Assembly (NCBI RefSeq): GCF_000007205.1
Contig: NC_005043.1
Span: forward strand, 992,001 to 1,056,000
Reading direction: 5' to 3'
From: Chlamydia pneumoniae TW-183
GTDB lineage: Bacteria > Chlamydiota > Chlamydiia > Chlamydiales > Chlamydiaceae
DNA: 64,000 nt
In this document: piece after piece, positions 32,311-40,585 of the stretch
Layout of the letters: each line of letters starts with the position of its first letter
How positions within the stretch are numbered: position 1 is the stretch's first letter
The notes under the pieces: model-generated
Database searches by the model: none
What the model was told of the DNA's origin: nothing
Seen by the model: only the letters and a program-made list of their open reading frames with translations
Program-made: the position numbers and the translations under genes

Positions 32311-32883
32311 ATGGTTCGTGTAAGTACTAGTGAATTCCGTGTGGGATTAAGAATAGAAATTGATGGTCAGCCCTACTTGATTTTACAAAATGATTTTGTA
32401 AAGCCAGGAAAAGGCCAGGCTTTTAATAGAATCAAAGTAAAAAATTTTTTAACTGGCAGAGTCATTGAACGAACCTATAAGTCTGGAGAATCTGTAGAGA
32501 CTGCAGATATCGTAGAGCGCTCCATGCGCCTTCTGTATACTGACCAAGAAGGGGCCACGTTTATGGATGACGAGACCTTTGAGCAGGAGGTTGTCTTCTG
32601 GGAGAAACTCGAGAATATTAGACAGTGGTTATTAGAAGATACCATCTACACCCTAGTTTTATATAACGGGGATGTGGTTGCTGTAGAGCCTCCTATTTTT
32701 ATGGAGCTTAGCATTGCAGAAACAGCTCCAGGAGTGCGTGGAGATACAGCATCAGGGCGTGTTTTGAAGCCAGCCGTGACGAATACAGGAGCTAAGATCA
32801 TGGTCCCTATCTTTATTGATGAAGGGGAATTGGTCAAAGTAGATACTCGTACGGGAAGCTACGAATCCCGAGTTTCTAAATAG
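32311..32883 (+). CDS. efp: Elongation factor P
   Basis: A 190-residue EF-P with the three OB-like domains: KOW-like N-domain to about 65, the middle domain near 70-125 and the C-terminal domain with the EF-P signature (GDTASGRVLKPAVTNTGAKI near 149-168). The residue at the modified tip is Lys in KPGKGQAF near 30-37. EF-P helps ribosomes stalled on poly-proline. C. trachomatis carries two efp paralogs; this corresponds to the one next to amn. It is preceded by 220 bases without genes that probably hold its promoter. Confidence 0.96.
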   Translation: MVRVSTSEFRVGLRIEIDGQPYLILQNDFVKPGKGQAFNRIKVKNFLTGRVIERTYKSGESVETADIVERSMRLLYTDQEGATFMDDETFEQEVVFWEKLENIRQWLLEDTIYTLVLYNGDVVAVEPPIFMELSIAETAPGVRGDTASGRVLKPAVTNTGAKIMVPIFIDEGELVKVDTRTGSYESRVSK

Positions 32884-32926
32884 ATTGCCGTTGTAGGAAA
32901 AGTATTTCTTTTTTACAGTGCGTAAT

Positions 32927-33148
32927 ATGGAAGCTAAGAAAATCAAAGAGCTATCTAAAGAAGCTCAATTGCTAAAAAAATTAAGAGAGAAGTCTCGGGT
33001 TCTTGATGAAAAGAACAAGCGCAAAGCTTGGGTTGCTAAGCTTGTAGCTATGCCAGAGTCTATCCGAGAGATAGAGAAAGAAGAGCGCGTAGAAACTCCT
33101 CAATTATTTCAAGCTATAGCAGAGAAGATTTTAGAAGAAGGTGTTTAG
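32927..33148 (+). CDS. Small charged conserved chlamydial protein (CT753 homolog)
   Basis: A 73-residue protein rich in Lys and Glu (MEAKKIKELSKEAQLLKKLR) that should be largely helical or coiled coil. No known domain. A GTG nine bases upstream is an alternative start; neither has a well-spaced ribosome site (AGGAAAAG lies about 25 bases upstream). It follows efp by 43 bases on the same strand, so cotranscription is likely. The equivalent gene sits at the same position in C. trachomatis, which supports it being real. Confidence 0.7.
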   Translation: MEAKKIKELSKEAQLLKKLREKSRVLDEKNKRKAWVAKLVAMPESIREIEKEERVETPQLFQAIAEKILEEGV

Positions 33149-33172
33149 TCACCTGAATCTTCCTGCATCATT

Positions 33173-34060
33173 CTATAACTTCTGACAGTCCCAAGTTGCT
33201 TCATTAGCAATTTCTAAAGGTGCATCAAAGTCTAAGAGATTTTTCAAAATCATAGTGTGCACCTGATATTTTTCAGGATACAAGTCTATAACATGGAAAC
33301 GTGAATTCGTTGGTAGAGAGATCGACCCGCTATTGAGAATATAAGAGGGCGAAGTGTCCGCACAATTGTAAACAGCAGCTTGGTGTTCGTGACCGTGTAG
33401 ATAAAGGCGTACTTTGGGATATTTCTTCAAAACGTTTTGAAGATGTGTATTGTTGATAAGATCATGACTGGGATTTTGTGAAGAGAGCAGAGGATAATGG
33501 TTTGCAATGATGACATTCTCTTCAGGGGAAAGAGAGAGCAAAAAGGTTTCAATAGCCGAAATCTGTGCTAAATGCACCACTCCATTTGCTGAAAACCATC
33601 CATTCAAACAAGAACAATCTAATAAAATTAACCACCAATGATCAGTGATCTTGTGAAAGGACACCTTATTCTGTTGGAGCTGGTCATTTGGGAAGTGGGT
33701 GTAAAACGTTTGTTGTGCAAGAGATTTCAGGGTGTAGACATCGTGGTTGCCAGGCAAAAGGTAAACCGAGGAATGCTTAGCGAGAGTTTCAACGAAATGC
33801 TTAGCGAGTAAGAACTCTCCATCCATAGCCGTGAGGGAGAAATCTCCCGTGATGCACACGCTATCCGCTCCAAGAGATCGGACTACCTTAGGGAAACGCT
33901 GCCCTATAGTTGTAGCTTGAAAATGGACTAACCCAAATACCTTGCGCAGAAGTCCTTTGAGCCTTTTATTAAAGCAGTGCACGGGATTGACAGGGAGAAC
34001 ATGAAAATGTACATCGGAAATGTGAATAATACGATGCACATGTCGGGGCTTTTCTTGCAT
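33173..34060 (-). CDS. Calcineurin-like metallophosphoesterase
   Basis: A 295-residue protein with all motifs of the family: HISDVHFHV near residue 13 (D-x-H), GDFSL near 72 (GD), GNHDVY near 104 (GNHD), ANHYPLLSS near 185, and HGHEHQ near 222 (GHEH). These supply the two-metal site. It has no signal peptide. The substrate (phosphodiester, nucleotide or phosphoprotein) cannot be inferred. It lies downstream of groEL3 on the same strand with a 163-base gap containing two competing hairpins. Confidence 0.88.
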   Translation of the reverse strand: MQEKPRHVHRIIHISDVHFHVLPVNPVHCFNKRLKGLLRKVFGLVHFQATTIGQRFPKVVRSLGADSVCITGDFSLTAMDGEFLLAKHFVETLAKHSSVYLLPGNHDVYTLKSLAQQTFYTHFPNDQLQQNKVSFHKITDHWWLILLDCSCLNGWFSANGVVHLAQISAIETFLLSLSPEENVIIANHYPLLSSQNPSHDLINNTHLQNVLKKYPKVRLYLHGHEHQAAVYNCADTSPSYILNSGSISLPTNSRFHVIDLYPEKYQVHTMILKNLLDFDAPLEIANEATWDCQKL

Positions 34061-34135
34061 AGGACGTGGGTTACTTTTGTTTTTCTGATCTACTGTATTA
34101 GAATCTAGGGAAAAATTCTAACAACAAAGATCGAT

Positions 34136-34174
34136 CTCTAAGGAGAAGCCCTTAGAGTCAAGATTCTAAGGGGC
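34136..34174 (-). promoter_or_regulatory. Two mutually exclusive hairpins between groEL3 and the phosphoesterase
   Basis: Three segments share complementarity. A (34136-34143, CTCTAAGG) pairs perfectly with B (34150-34157, CCTTAGAG). B (34148-34156, GCCCTTAGA) also pairs with C (34165-34174, TCTAAGGGGC) with one bulge. In the minus-strand transcript C comes first, then B, then A, so the C-B and B-A stems compete. No long U-tract follows. This could be an attenuator, a terminator pair or an mRNA-stability element. Confidence 0.4.
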
Positions 34175-34223
34175 TATCCCAAATGATTGATACCAAGGGG
34201 TTTATTAATTTTATAAGAGAAGA

Positions 34224-35783
34224 TCAGAGCGTAGAAATCTCATATTGATTTTCTAAAATTAAAATTTTAGAAGAGAGAACGAGAATCGCTGTATCTAAGG
34301 CTTGGGCTAGGATTGTAGATGTCGTAGCTAACGAATCTAAGATTCCACCAGCAATAAGATCTTCAATTTCTCTAGAAAACACACTGATTCCTAGGCTTGT
34401 TGTTCCAAGTGAGGAGAGCTTAGCAATCACGGCATCCCCATCCAAGTCTGCATTGGTTGCCAAGAGCTTCAGAGGAGCACAACAGGCCTTCTGTAAGAGA
34501 GAAATTGCAATACTATTCTCATCAGCATCATCTTTAGGAGTCCCTAAAGTTAAAGATGCATAGAACAATGCAACGCCTCCTCCAGGAACATACCCACGAC
34601 TTAAAGCAGATTCCATAATCTTAAGAGCGAGGGTATATAAAGGTTCGTTATCTTCATCAGTAGGAAGAATGGCTACCGAACTTTGGAGCCTATTTGTGCT
34701 TTTGATTAGCCTTTTTTTTGTTTCAAGGCATGAGGTCGTGCGTATTTCTTCTGCTAATTGTCGCGTCTTTAAGGTCAGGACTTCCGGGATATGTAGGCCT
34801 CCAATGAGTGTCGTTTGTGACTCTGAGATTTCTATAGATAGACAGGACCCTAAAGTGACCATCTCAGGAGCTAAAACATGAGATGCTTCTTGGCAAGGAC
34901 AAATGTGGGTCCCAGTAAATAAAGCAATATCCTCGGCTAATTCTTGATTTGTAGTAGAGAGTTGAGGAATGGTGACTACAGTTACTTGCAAGAGCCCTTG
35001 CAATTTGTTAACAACAAGGGTAGCAAGTACGTCTGGATCGATATCTTCACAGAAAATGATGAGGTGCTGGTTTTGTTCTGAAATTTCTTGGAGTAGGGGA
35101 AGTAAGGAGTGAATCATAGAGATCTTTCTATCTGTGATCAGAATTAGAGGATGAGCAATTCTAGTTAGACGAGACGCTGTATCAGAAACAAAATACGTCG
35201 AAGCATACCCTGCAGGAATTTTAAATCCTTGAAAGACATCCATGGAAGTTTTGTCGTTTTCTCTCTCCTTAGTGATGGAGATAAGACCCTCAGGGCCTAC
35301 CACAGAAAAAGCATTGTAAAAATGATCGGCAATGGTGGGCATGTGTAGAGAAGAAAAAATAATATTGCGAACTTTTAGAGCATCTTTAATAGGCCAAGAT
35401 TGTTGTTGTAAGGCTTCCTGAAGCTTTTCTCCCTGCAATTTTAAAGAGGCAATGAGCTTGTGTGTGGAGATTCCCTTTTCTAAAGCTGCATAGCTTTCCT
35501 GTAAAATTGCATGGAGTAAAATAAGTCCAGTAGTCGCGCCGTCGCTGTGTTCCTTATGAATTTTATTCACCATAGCTTTCGCAAAATCTACACCGAGATT
35601 TTCATAGGAATTCGAAAGTTCTGTTTGTGAAATAGCGTAGAAGCCACGCTCTTTAAAGAAAGAAGTTGGGGAGAGGGATTGCTTGGGACCATACGATCCC
35701 TTTACTATCTGGAAAAGTTTATCTATCCCTGAAAAAAGTTTTTTATCAGCATTGTAATTAGATAATTTTTCCTGTTCGGACAT
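34224..35783 (-). CDS. groEL3: Divergent chaperonin GroEL paralog (GroEL3/Cpn60-3)
   Basis: A 519-residue protein with the GroEL architecture but strong divergence. The GPKGRN motif becomes GPKQSLS near 32; GDGTTTATVLA becomes SDGATTGLILL near 82; the IAGGxx region is replaced; RGYVPGGGVALFYA near 395 is well conserved. By eye the ATPase Asp52 (KDGVSVA in E. coli) aligns with Thr (QTELSN) and Asp398 (RVEDALH) with Ser, so ATP hydrolysis may be lost. The Gly-Gly-Met C-terminal tail is missing. No groES lies beside it. Chlamydiae have three groEL genes and only the first is in a groES-groEL operon; this corresponds to groEL_3 (CT755). A specialised or moonlighting role is likely, but unproven. 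Confidence 0.93.
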   Translation of the reverse strand: MSEQEKLSNYNADKKLFSGIDKLFQIVKGSYGPKQSLSPTSFFKERGFYAISQTELSNSYENLGVDFAKAMVNKIHKEHSDGATTGLILLHAILQESYAALEKGISTHKLIASLKLQGEKLQEALQQQSWPIKDALKVRNIIFSSLHMPTIADHFYNAFSVVGPEGLISITKERENDKTSMDVFQGFKIPAGYASTYFVSDTASRLTRIAHPLILITDRKISMIHSLLPLLQEISEQNQHLIIFCEDIDPDVLATLVVNKLQGLLQVTVVTIPQLSTTNQELAEDIALFTGTHICPCQEASHVLAPEMVTLGSCLSIEISESQTTLIGGLHIPEVLTLKTRQLAEEIRTTSCLETKKRLIKSTNRLQSSVAILPTDEDNEPLYTLALKIMESALSRGYVPGGGVALFYASLTLGTPKDDADENSIAISLLQKACCAPLKLLATNADLDGDAVIAKLSSLGTTSLGISVFSREIEDLIAGGILDSLATTSTILAQALDTAILVLSSKILILENQYEISTL

Positions 35784-35855
35784 GCAAACCCCCAGTAGAC
35801 GTAAAATTTTTACACTACCAAGTCGTTTTTTAGTTCACAATACCTTCAGTAGGAA

Positions 35856-35926
35856 AGGTGGCACCCGGAATCGAACCGGGGATAGAGGCTTTGCAGGCCT
35901 CGGCCTTACCGCTTGGCTATGCCACC
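35856..35926 (-). tRNA. tRNA-Cys (anticodon GCA)
   Basis: The minus strand reads GGTGGCA...TGCCACC as acceptor, D arm GCCAAGCGGTAAGGC, anticodon stem GAGGC/GCCTC around loop CTGCAAA (anticodon GCA) and T arm CCCCGGTTCGATTCCGGG. The discriminator is U73, the cysteine identity base. CCA is not encoded. It stands 72 bases upstream of groEL3, on the same strand. Confidence 0.97.
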
Positions 35927-36197
35927 AAAGGGGAGGATGAGAATCCTTAGTGTAAGCGAAAGAAGATTTTATGGTAAGCGAGAAGTGCGCATAATTCTAG
36001 AGACTAGGGAAATCTTAGTCGTTTTTGAGAGATGCAATTGCATTTTAGTTCTCTTAAAAAAGAGGTTATGTAATCAACCTAATAAGGGTACTTGCATTCT
36101 TGTCTGCATTTTAAATATAGTACTTTTTAGTGTAGGTCCATCCTTCTGGTAGGGAGTTCAGACTTTCTAAAACCATAGATGCTGTAGGCAAAATTAT

Positions 36198-37541
36198 ATG
36201 CGAGCTATGTTGCTTGAAGATTGGGTCTCTCTGATGCTATCAGATGTCTCTTGTCCGAAGTGTGATAAAAAAATTACAGGATTTGCTATAGATAGCCAGC
36301 AAGTGCAGCCTGGGGATCTATTTTTTGCCCTTCCTGGAAATGCAACAGACGGTCATCAATTTTTAAAACATGCCGCAACCGCAGGAGCTGTTGCCGCCGT
36401 GGTTTCCCATGACTACCAAGGAGATAGCTTTGGTCTAGAATTGATCCGTGTTGATGATACGAAATCTGCTTTGCAAGAAGCAGGATCCAATCAATGCAAT
36501 TTATTCCAAGGCACCCTTGTTGGAATCACAGGATCTGTAGGGAAAACAACAACCAAAGAATTCTCAAAAACAATCCTAAGCTCCATCTATAAAACTCACG
36601 CAAGCCCTAAAAGTTATAATTCACAGTTGACGGTACCTTTAAGCCTCTTGATGGCGGAAGGGGACGAAGATGTGATGATTTTAGAGATGGGGGTCTCTGA
36701 ACCAGGAAATATGCAAGATCTCCTTCGGATCGTCCAGCCAGAGATCGCAGTGATCACGCATATTAATGACCAACATGCGATGCATTTCCCCCAAGGCATC
36801 CAAGAGATCCTAAAAGAAAAAAGCTATATTCTACAAAAAAGTAAACTACAACTGCTCCCCAAAGATTCTCCATATTACCTAGATTTAAGGTCCTGTTCTC
36901 CTACTGCCGAAAAATTTTCTTTTTCTTTTAACGATCCCCTTGCAGATTTCTGCTACAAGGCAATTAGTGGAGACTCTGTAGTCATCCAAACTCCTGAAGA
37001 AAATTATTGTCTTCCGATAGCTTTTTCTTACAAGCCCGCATATACCAACTTATTAATTGCTGTAGCACTCTCTTGGATCTTAGAAGTTCCAGAAGAGGGA
37101 GTGATACGCTCTCTACCTGAACTGAAGTTGCCTCCTATGCGCTTTGAACATAGCATGAGAAATGGAATGCAGGTCATCAACGATGCATACAATGCATGTC
37201 CAGAAGCTATGATCGCTGCTCTCGATGCTCTACCTTTACCAAGTGATGGAGGGAAAATCATCTTAATTTTAGGCCATATGGCTGAATTAGGCAGGTATTC
37301 AGAAGAAGGACATGCTTTAGTAGCTGAAAAAGCAGCTTCTCGAGGAGATATGATATTTTTTATTGGGGAAAAGTGGATCCCAGTTCAAAGTGTTTTAAAA
37401 AGCTATTCTTGTGAAGTGAGCTTTTTCTCCTCAGCTCAAGATGTTAAAGACATTTTGAAGCAAGTGGCACGCTATGGGGACGTGATTCTACTGAAAGGTT
37501 CTCGTGCCCTCGCTCTCGAATCCTTATTAGCTTGTTTTTAA
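36198..37541 (+). CDS. murF: UDP-MurNAc-tripeptide--D-Ala-D-Ala ligase MurF
   Basis: A 447-residue Mur ligase. Domain 1 ends with the FAIDSQQVQPGDLFFAL block near 30-45; the ATP P-loop is GITGSVGKTTTKEF near 112; HINDQHAMHF near 188 is the His region, and INDAYNACPEAMIAALDAL near 325 is the C-terminal signature. It adds D-Ala-D-Ala to the UDP-MurNAc-tripeptide. An internal ATG nine bases on (36207) is an alternative start with no better ribosome site. First gene of the dcw cluster, 16 bases before mraY. In chlamydiae it works in the short-lived division-ring peptidoglycan. Confidence 0.96.
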   Translation: MRAMLLEDWVSLMLSDVSCPKCDKKITGFAIDSQQVQPGDLFFALPGNATDGHQFLKHAATAGAVAAVVSHDYQGDSFGLELIRVDDTKSALQEAGSNQCNLFQGTLVGITGSVGKTTTKEFSKTILSSIYKTHASPKSYNSQLTVPLSLLMAEGDEDVMILEMGVSEPGNMQDLLRIVQPEIAVITHINDQHAMHFPQGIQEILKEKSYILQKSKLQLLPKDSPYYLDLRSCSPTAEKFSFSFNDPLADFCYKAISGDSVVIQTPEENYCLPIAFSYKPAYTNLLIAVALSWILEVPEEGVIRSLPELKLPPMRFEHSMRNGMQVINDAYNACPEAMIAALDALPLPSDGGKIILILGHMAELGRYSEEGHALVAEKAASRGDMIFFIGEKWIPVQSVLKSYSCEVSFFSSAQDVKDILKQVARYGDVILLKGSRALALESLLACF

Positions 37542-37557
37542 TTTCTTAGGAGCAAGT

Positions 37558-38607
37558 ATGATCCCCTTAATTCCAATGTTTCTAAAACAGTCTCTATTTT
37601 TTTCTTTGGCTTTGACAGGGATGACCACCCTTGTGCTTACAGTAGCTCTGGGTGTTCCTGTAATGAAATGGCTGAAAAGAAAAAATTATCGTGATTACAT
37701 CCACAAAGAATACTGTGAGAAACTTGAAATGCTTCACAAAGATAAAGCCGAGGTTCCTACGGGAGGAGGAGTCTTACTTTTTATCTCGTTAATTGCTTCT
37801 TTACTTGTTTGGTTGCCTTGGGGAAAATTTTCAACATGGTTCTTTATTATACTCCTGACATGTTATGCAGGTCTGGGTTGGTATGATGATAGAATAAAAA
37901 TTAAACGGAAACAGGGACATGGACTGAAGGCAAAGCATAAGTTCATGGTCCAAATTGCCATTGCAGCTTTTACACTCATTGCTCTTCCTTACATTTACGG
38001 AAGTACCGAACCCTTATGGACTCTCAAGATCCCTTTTATGGAAGGGATGCTTTCTCTTCCCTTTTGGCTAGGAAAAGTCTTTTGCTTAGGACTCGCTCTT
38101 GTCGCTATTATAGGGACAAGCAATGCAGTAAATCTTACCGATGGTTTGGATGGACTTGCTGCAGGAACCATGTCCTTTGCTGCTCTGGGCTTTATTTTCG
38201 TAGCTCTAAGAAGTTCTACAATTCCTATAGCTCAAGATGTGGCTTATGTTTTAGCTGCTCTTGTAGGGGCTTGTATCGGATTCTTATGGTATAATGGTTT
38301 CCCGGCCCAGCTCTTCATGGGAGATACCGGGTCACTACTTCTAGGGGGCCTGCTAGGGAGCTGCGCTGTTATGCTGCGCGCAGAATGCATCCTAGTCGTG
38401 ATCGGAGGAGTTTTTGTTGCTGAAGCGGGATCTGTCATTCTACAAGTACTTAGTTGTAGATTAAGGAAAAAACGCCTTTTCTTATGCTCTCCATTGCATC
38501 ACCATTATGAATATCAGGGCCTCCCAGAGACTAAAATCGTCATGCGCTTTTGGATCTTTAGTTTTGTATGCGCAGGTCTAGGTATAGCGGCTGTCTTATG
38601 GAGATAG
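37558..38607 (+). CDS. mraY: Phospho-MurNAc-pentapeptide translocase MraY
   Basis: A 349-residue integral membrane protein with about ten hydrophobic segments. The early cytoplasmic loop has PTGGGVL near 67 and the DDRIKIKRKQGHGLKAKHKF block near 111-131; the NLTDGLDGLAAG signature lies near 194, FMGDTGSLLLGG near 257, and SPLHHHYEYQG near 312 is the HHH motif. It transfers phospho-MurNAc-pentapeptide to undecaprenyl phosphate, forming lipid I. A TTAGGAGCAAGT ribosome site precedes the start. Its stop precedes the murD start by two bases. Confidence 0.97.
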   Translation: MIPLIPMFLKQSLFFSLALTGMTTLVLTVALGVPVMKWLKRKNYRDYIHKEYCEKLEMLHKDKAEVPTGGGVLLFISLIASLLVWLPWGKFSTWFFIILLTCYAGLGWYDDRIKIKRKQGHGLKAKHKFMVQIAIAAFTLIALPYIYGSTEPLWTLKIPFMEGMLSLPFWLGKVFCLGLALVAIIGTSNAVNLTDGLDGLAAGTMSFAALGFIFVALRSSTIPIAQDVAYVLAALVGACIGFLWYNGFPAQLFMGDTGSLLLGGLLGSCAVMLRAECILVVIGGVFVAEAGSVILQVLSCRLRKKRLFLCSPLHHHYEYQGLPETKIVMRFWIFSFVCAGLGIAAVLWR

Positions 38608-38609
38608 AT

Positions 38610-39863
38610 ATGTGTCAGCGCATTCTTATTTTAGGGACTGGAATCACAGGAAAGTCGGTAGCAAGGTTTTTATATCAGCAAGGACACTATCTCATAGGAG
38701 CAGACAATTCTTTAGAATCTCTGATATCGGTAGACCATTTGCATGATAGGCTACTCATGGGAGCTAGCGAGTTTCCTGAGAATATCGACCTTGTGATCCG
38801 CTCTCCAGGAATCAAACCGTATCATCCGTGGGTAGAACAAGCAGTATCTCTTAAGATTCCTGTCGTTACTGATATCCAAGTTGCTTTGAAAACACCAGAA
38901 TTTCAAAGATATCCCTCCTTTGGCATCACAGGGTCTAATGGCAAGACAACAACGACATTATTTCTTACCCATCTCTTAAATACTTTAGGGATCCCTGCTA
39001 TAGCTATGGGCAATATCGGCTTGCCTATACTAGACCACATGGGACAACCAGGAGTTCGTGTTGTAGAAATCAGCTCATTTCAGCTAGCAACCCAAGAGGA
39101 ACATATCCCAGCACTTTCTGGATCTGTGTTTTTGAACTTTTCTCGTAACCACCTGGACTATCATCGCAACTTAGATGCCTATTTTGATGCTAAACTTCGC
39201 ATCCAAAAATGCTTGCGTCAGGACAAAACATTTTGGGTGTGGGAGGAGTGTTCCTTGGGGAATTCTTATCAAATTTACTCTGAAGAAATTGAGGAGATTT
39301 TAGATAAAGGGGATGCATTAAAACCAATATACTTGCATGATAGGGATAACTATTGCGCAGCTTATGCTTTGGCTAATGAAGTTGGTTGGGTCTCTCCAGA
39401 AGGTTTTCTGAAGGCAATTCGGACATTTGAAAAACCTGCCCATAGACTAGAGTACCTTGGGAAAAAAGATGGCGTGCACTATATTAATGATAGCAAAGCC
39501 ACAACCGTGACAGCAGTAGAAAAGGCTCTTATGGCTGTAGGGAAAGATGTTATTGTTATTTTGGGTGGCAAAGATAAAGGTGGAGATTTCCCTGCCTTAG
39601 CTTCTGTATTGTCCCAGACAACCAAACATGTCATTGCTATGGGTGAGTGTCGACAGACAATAGCAGATGCCTTATCAGAAAAGATTCCTTTGACGCTCTC
39701 TAAAGATTTACAAGAAGCGGTGTCCATAGCTCAAACTATAGCACAAGAGGGAGATACTGTGTTATTGTCTCCAGGATGCGCAAGCTTTGATCAGTTTCAA
39801 AGTTTTAAAGAACGCGGAGCTTACTTTAAGCTGTTGATCAGAGAAATGCAGGCAGTGAGGTAA
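38610..39863 (+). CDS. murD: UDP-MurNAc-L-alanine--D-glutamate ligase MurD
   Basis: A 417-residue ligase starting MCQRILILGTGITGKSVARF (nucleotide-fold start). The ATP loop is FGITGSNGKTTTTLF near 106, the NFSRNHLDYH block near 173 is the family His-containing segment and YINDSKATTVTAV near 290 is the C-terminal substrate motif. The frame extends upstream to 38568, but GGAG six bases before the ATG at 38610 decides the start; ATG 38598 would overlap mraY. It adds D-Glu to UDP-MurNAc-L-Ala. nlpD follows after two bases. Confidence 0.95.
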   Translation: MCQRILILGTGITGKSVARFLYQQGHYLIGADNSLESLISVDHLHDRLLMGASEFPENIDLVIRSPGIKPYHPWVEQAVSLKIPVVTDIQVALKTPEFQRYPSFGITGSNGKTTTTLFLTHLLNTLGIPAIAMGNIGLPILDHMGQPGVRVVEISSFQLATQEEHIPALSGSVFLNFSRNHLDYHRNLDAYFDAKLRIQKCLRQDKTFWVWEECSLGNSYQIYSEEIEEILDKGDALKPIYLHDRDNYCAAYALANEVGWVSPEGFLKAIRTFEKPAHRLEYLGKKDGVHYINDSKATTVTAVEKALMAVGKDVIVILGGKDKGGDFPALASVLSQTTKHVIAMGECRQTIADALSEKIPLTLSKDLQEAVSIAQTIAQEGDTVLLSPGCASFDQFQSFKERGAYFKLLIREMQAVR

Positions 39864-39865
39864 AT

Positions 39866-40567
39866 ATGAATCGTAGAGACATGGTAATAACAGCTGTCGT
39901 AGTGAATGCTATATTGCTTGTGGCTCTTTTCGTCACATCAAAGCGTATTGGCGTCAAGGACTATGACGAGGGATTCCGTAATTTTGCTTCTAGCAAGGTT
40001 ACACAAGCAGTAGTTTCAGAAGAAAAAGTCATAGAAAAGCCTGTAGTCGCAGAAGTGCCTAGCCGTCCTATCGCTAAAGAGACTCTAGCTGCACAGTTTA
40101 TTGAAAGTAAGCCGGTTATTGTAACCACACCACCCGTGCCTGTTGTTAGCGAAACCCCAGAAGTGCCTACTGTGGCAGTTCCGCCTCAGCCTGTTCGTGA
40201 GACAGTAAAAGAGGAACAAGCTCCTTATGCTACTGTTGTAGTGAAAAAAGGAGATTTTCTCGAACGCATTGCGAGAGCAAATCATACTACCGTTGCAAAA
40301 TTGATGCAGATCAATGATCTTACCACCACCCAACTTAAAATTGGTCAGGTCATCAAAGTCCCTACGTCTCAAGATGTCAGCAACGAAAAAACTCCTCAAA
40401 CACAGACCGCAAACCCTGAAAATTATTATATCGTCCAAGAAGGGGATAGCCCGTGGACAATAGCATTGCGTAACCATATTCGATTGGATGATTTGCTAAA
40501 AATGAATGATCTCGATGAATATAAAGCCCGGCGCCTTAAGCCTGGAGATCAGTTGCGCATACGTTGA
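39866..40567 (+). CDS. nlpD: LysM protein NlpD, no peptidase domain seen
   Basis: A 233-residue protein with an N-terminal membrane anchor or signal (residues 7-23, ITAVVVNAILLVALFVT), a Pro/Val/Glu-rich stretch (about 55-120) and two LysM peptidoglycan-binding repeats: VVKKGDFLERIARANHTTVAKLM near 125 and YIVQEGDSPWTIALRNHIR near 190. The M23 (LytM) domain of E. coli NlpD is absent, so it can bind but probably not cut glycan strands or activate an amidase in the usual way. Chlamydial annotations call it nlpD or muramidase. No lipobox is clear. It sits between murD and ftsW. Confidence 0.85.
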   Translation: MNRRDMVITAVVVNAILLVALFVTSKRIGVKDYDEGFRNFASSKVTQAVVSEEKVIEKPVVAEVPSRPIAKETLAAQFIESKPVIVTTPPVPVVSETPEVPTVAVPPQPVRETVKEEQAPYATVVVKKGDFLERIARANHTTVAKLMQINDLTTTQLKIGQVIKVPTSQDVSNEKTPQTQTANPENYYIVQEGDSPWTIALRNHIRLDDLLKMNDLDEYKARRLKPGDQLRIR

Positions 40568-40585
40568 TCTAAGCAGTCCCTTAGC

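Noticed and set aside
35913-36152. A 79-codon plus-strand frame between tRNA-Cys and murF
   Set aside because: It begins inside the tRNA-Cys gene and has no family features.
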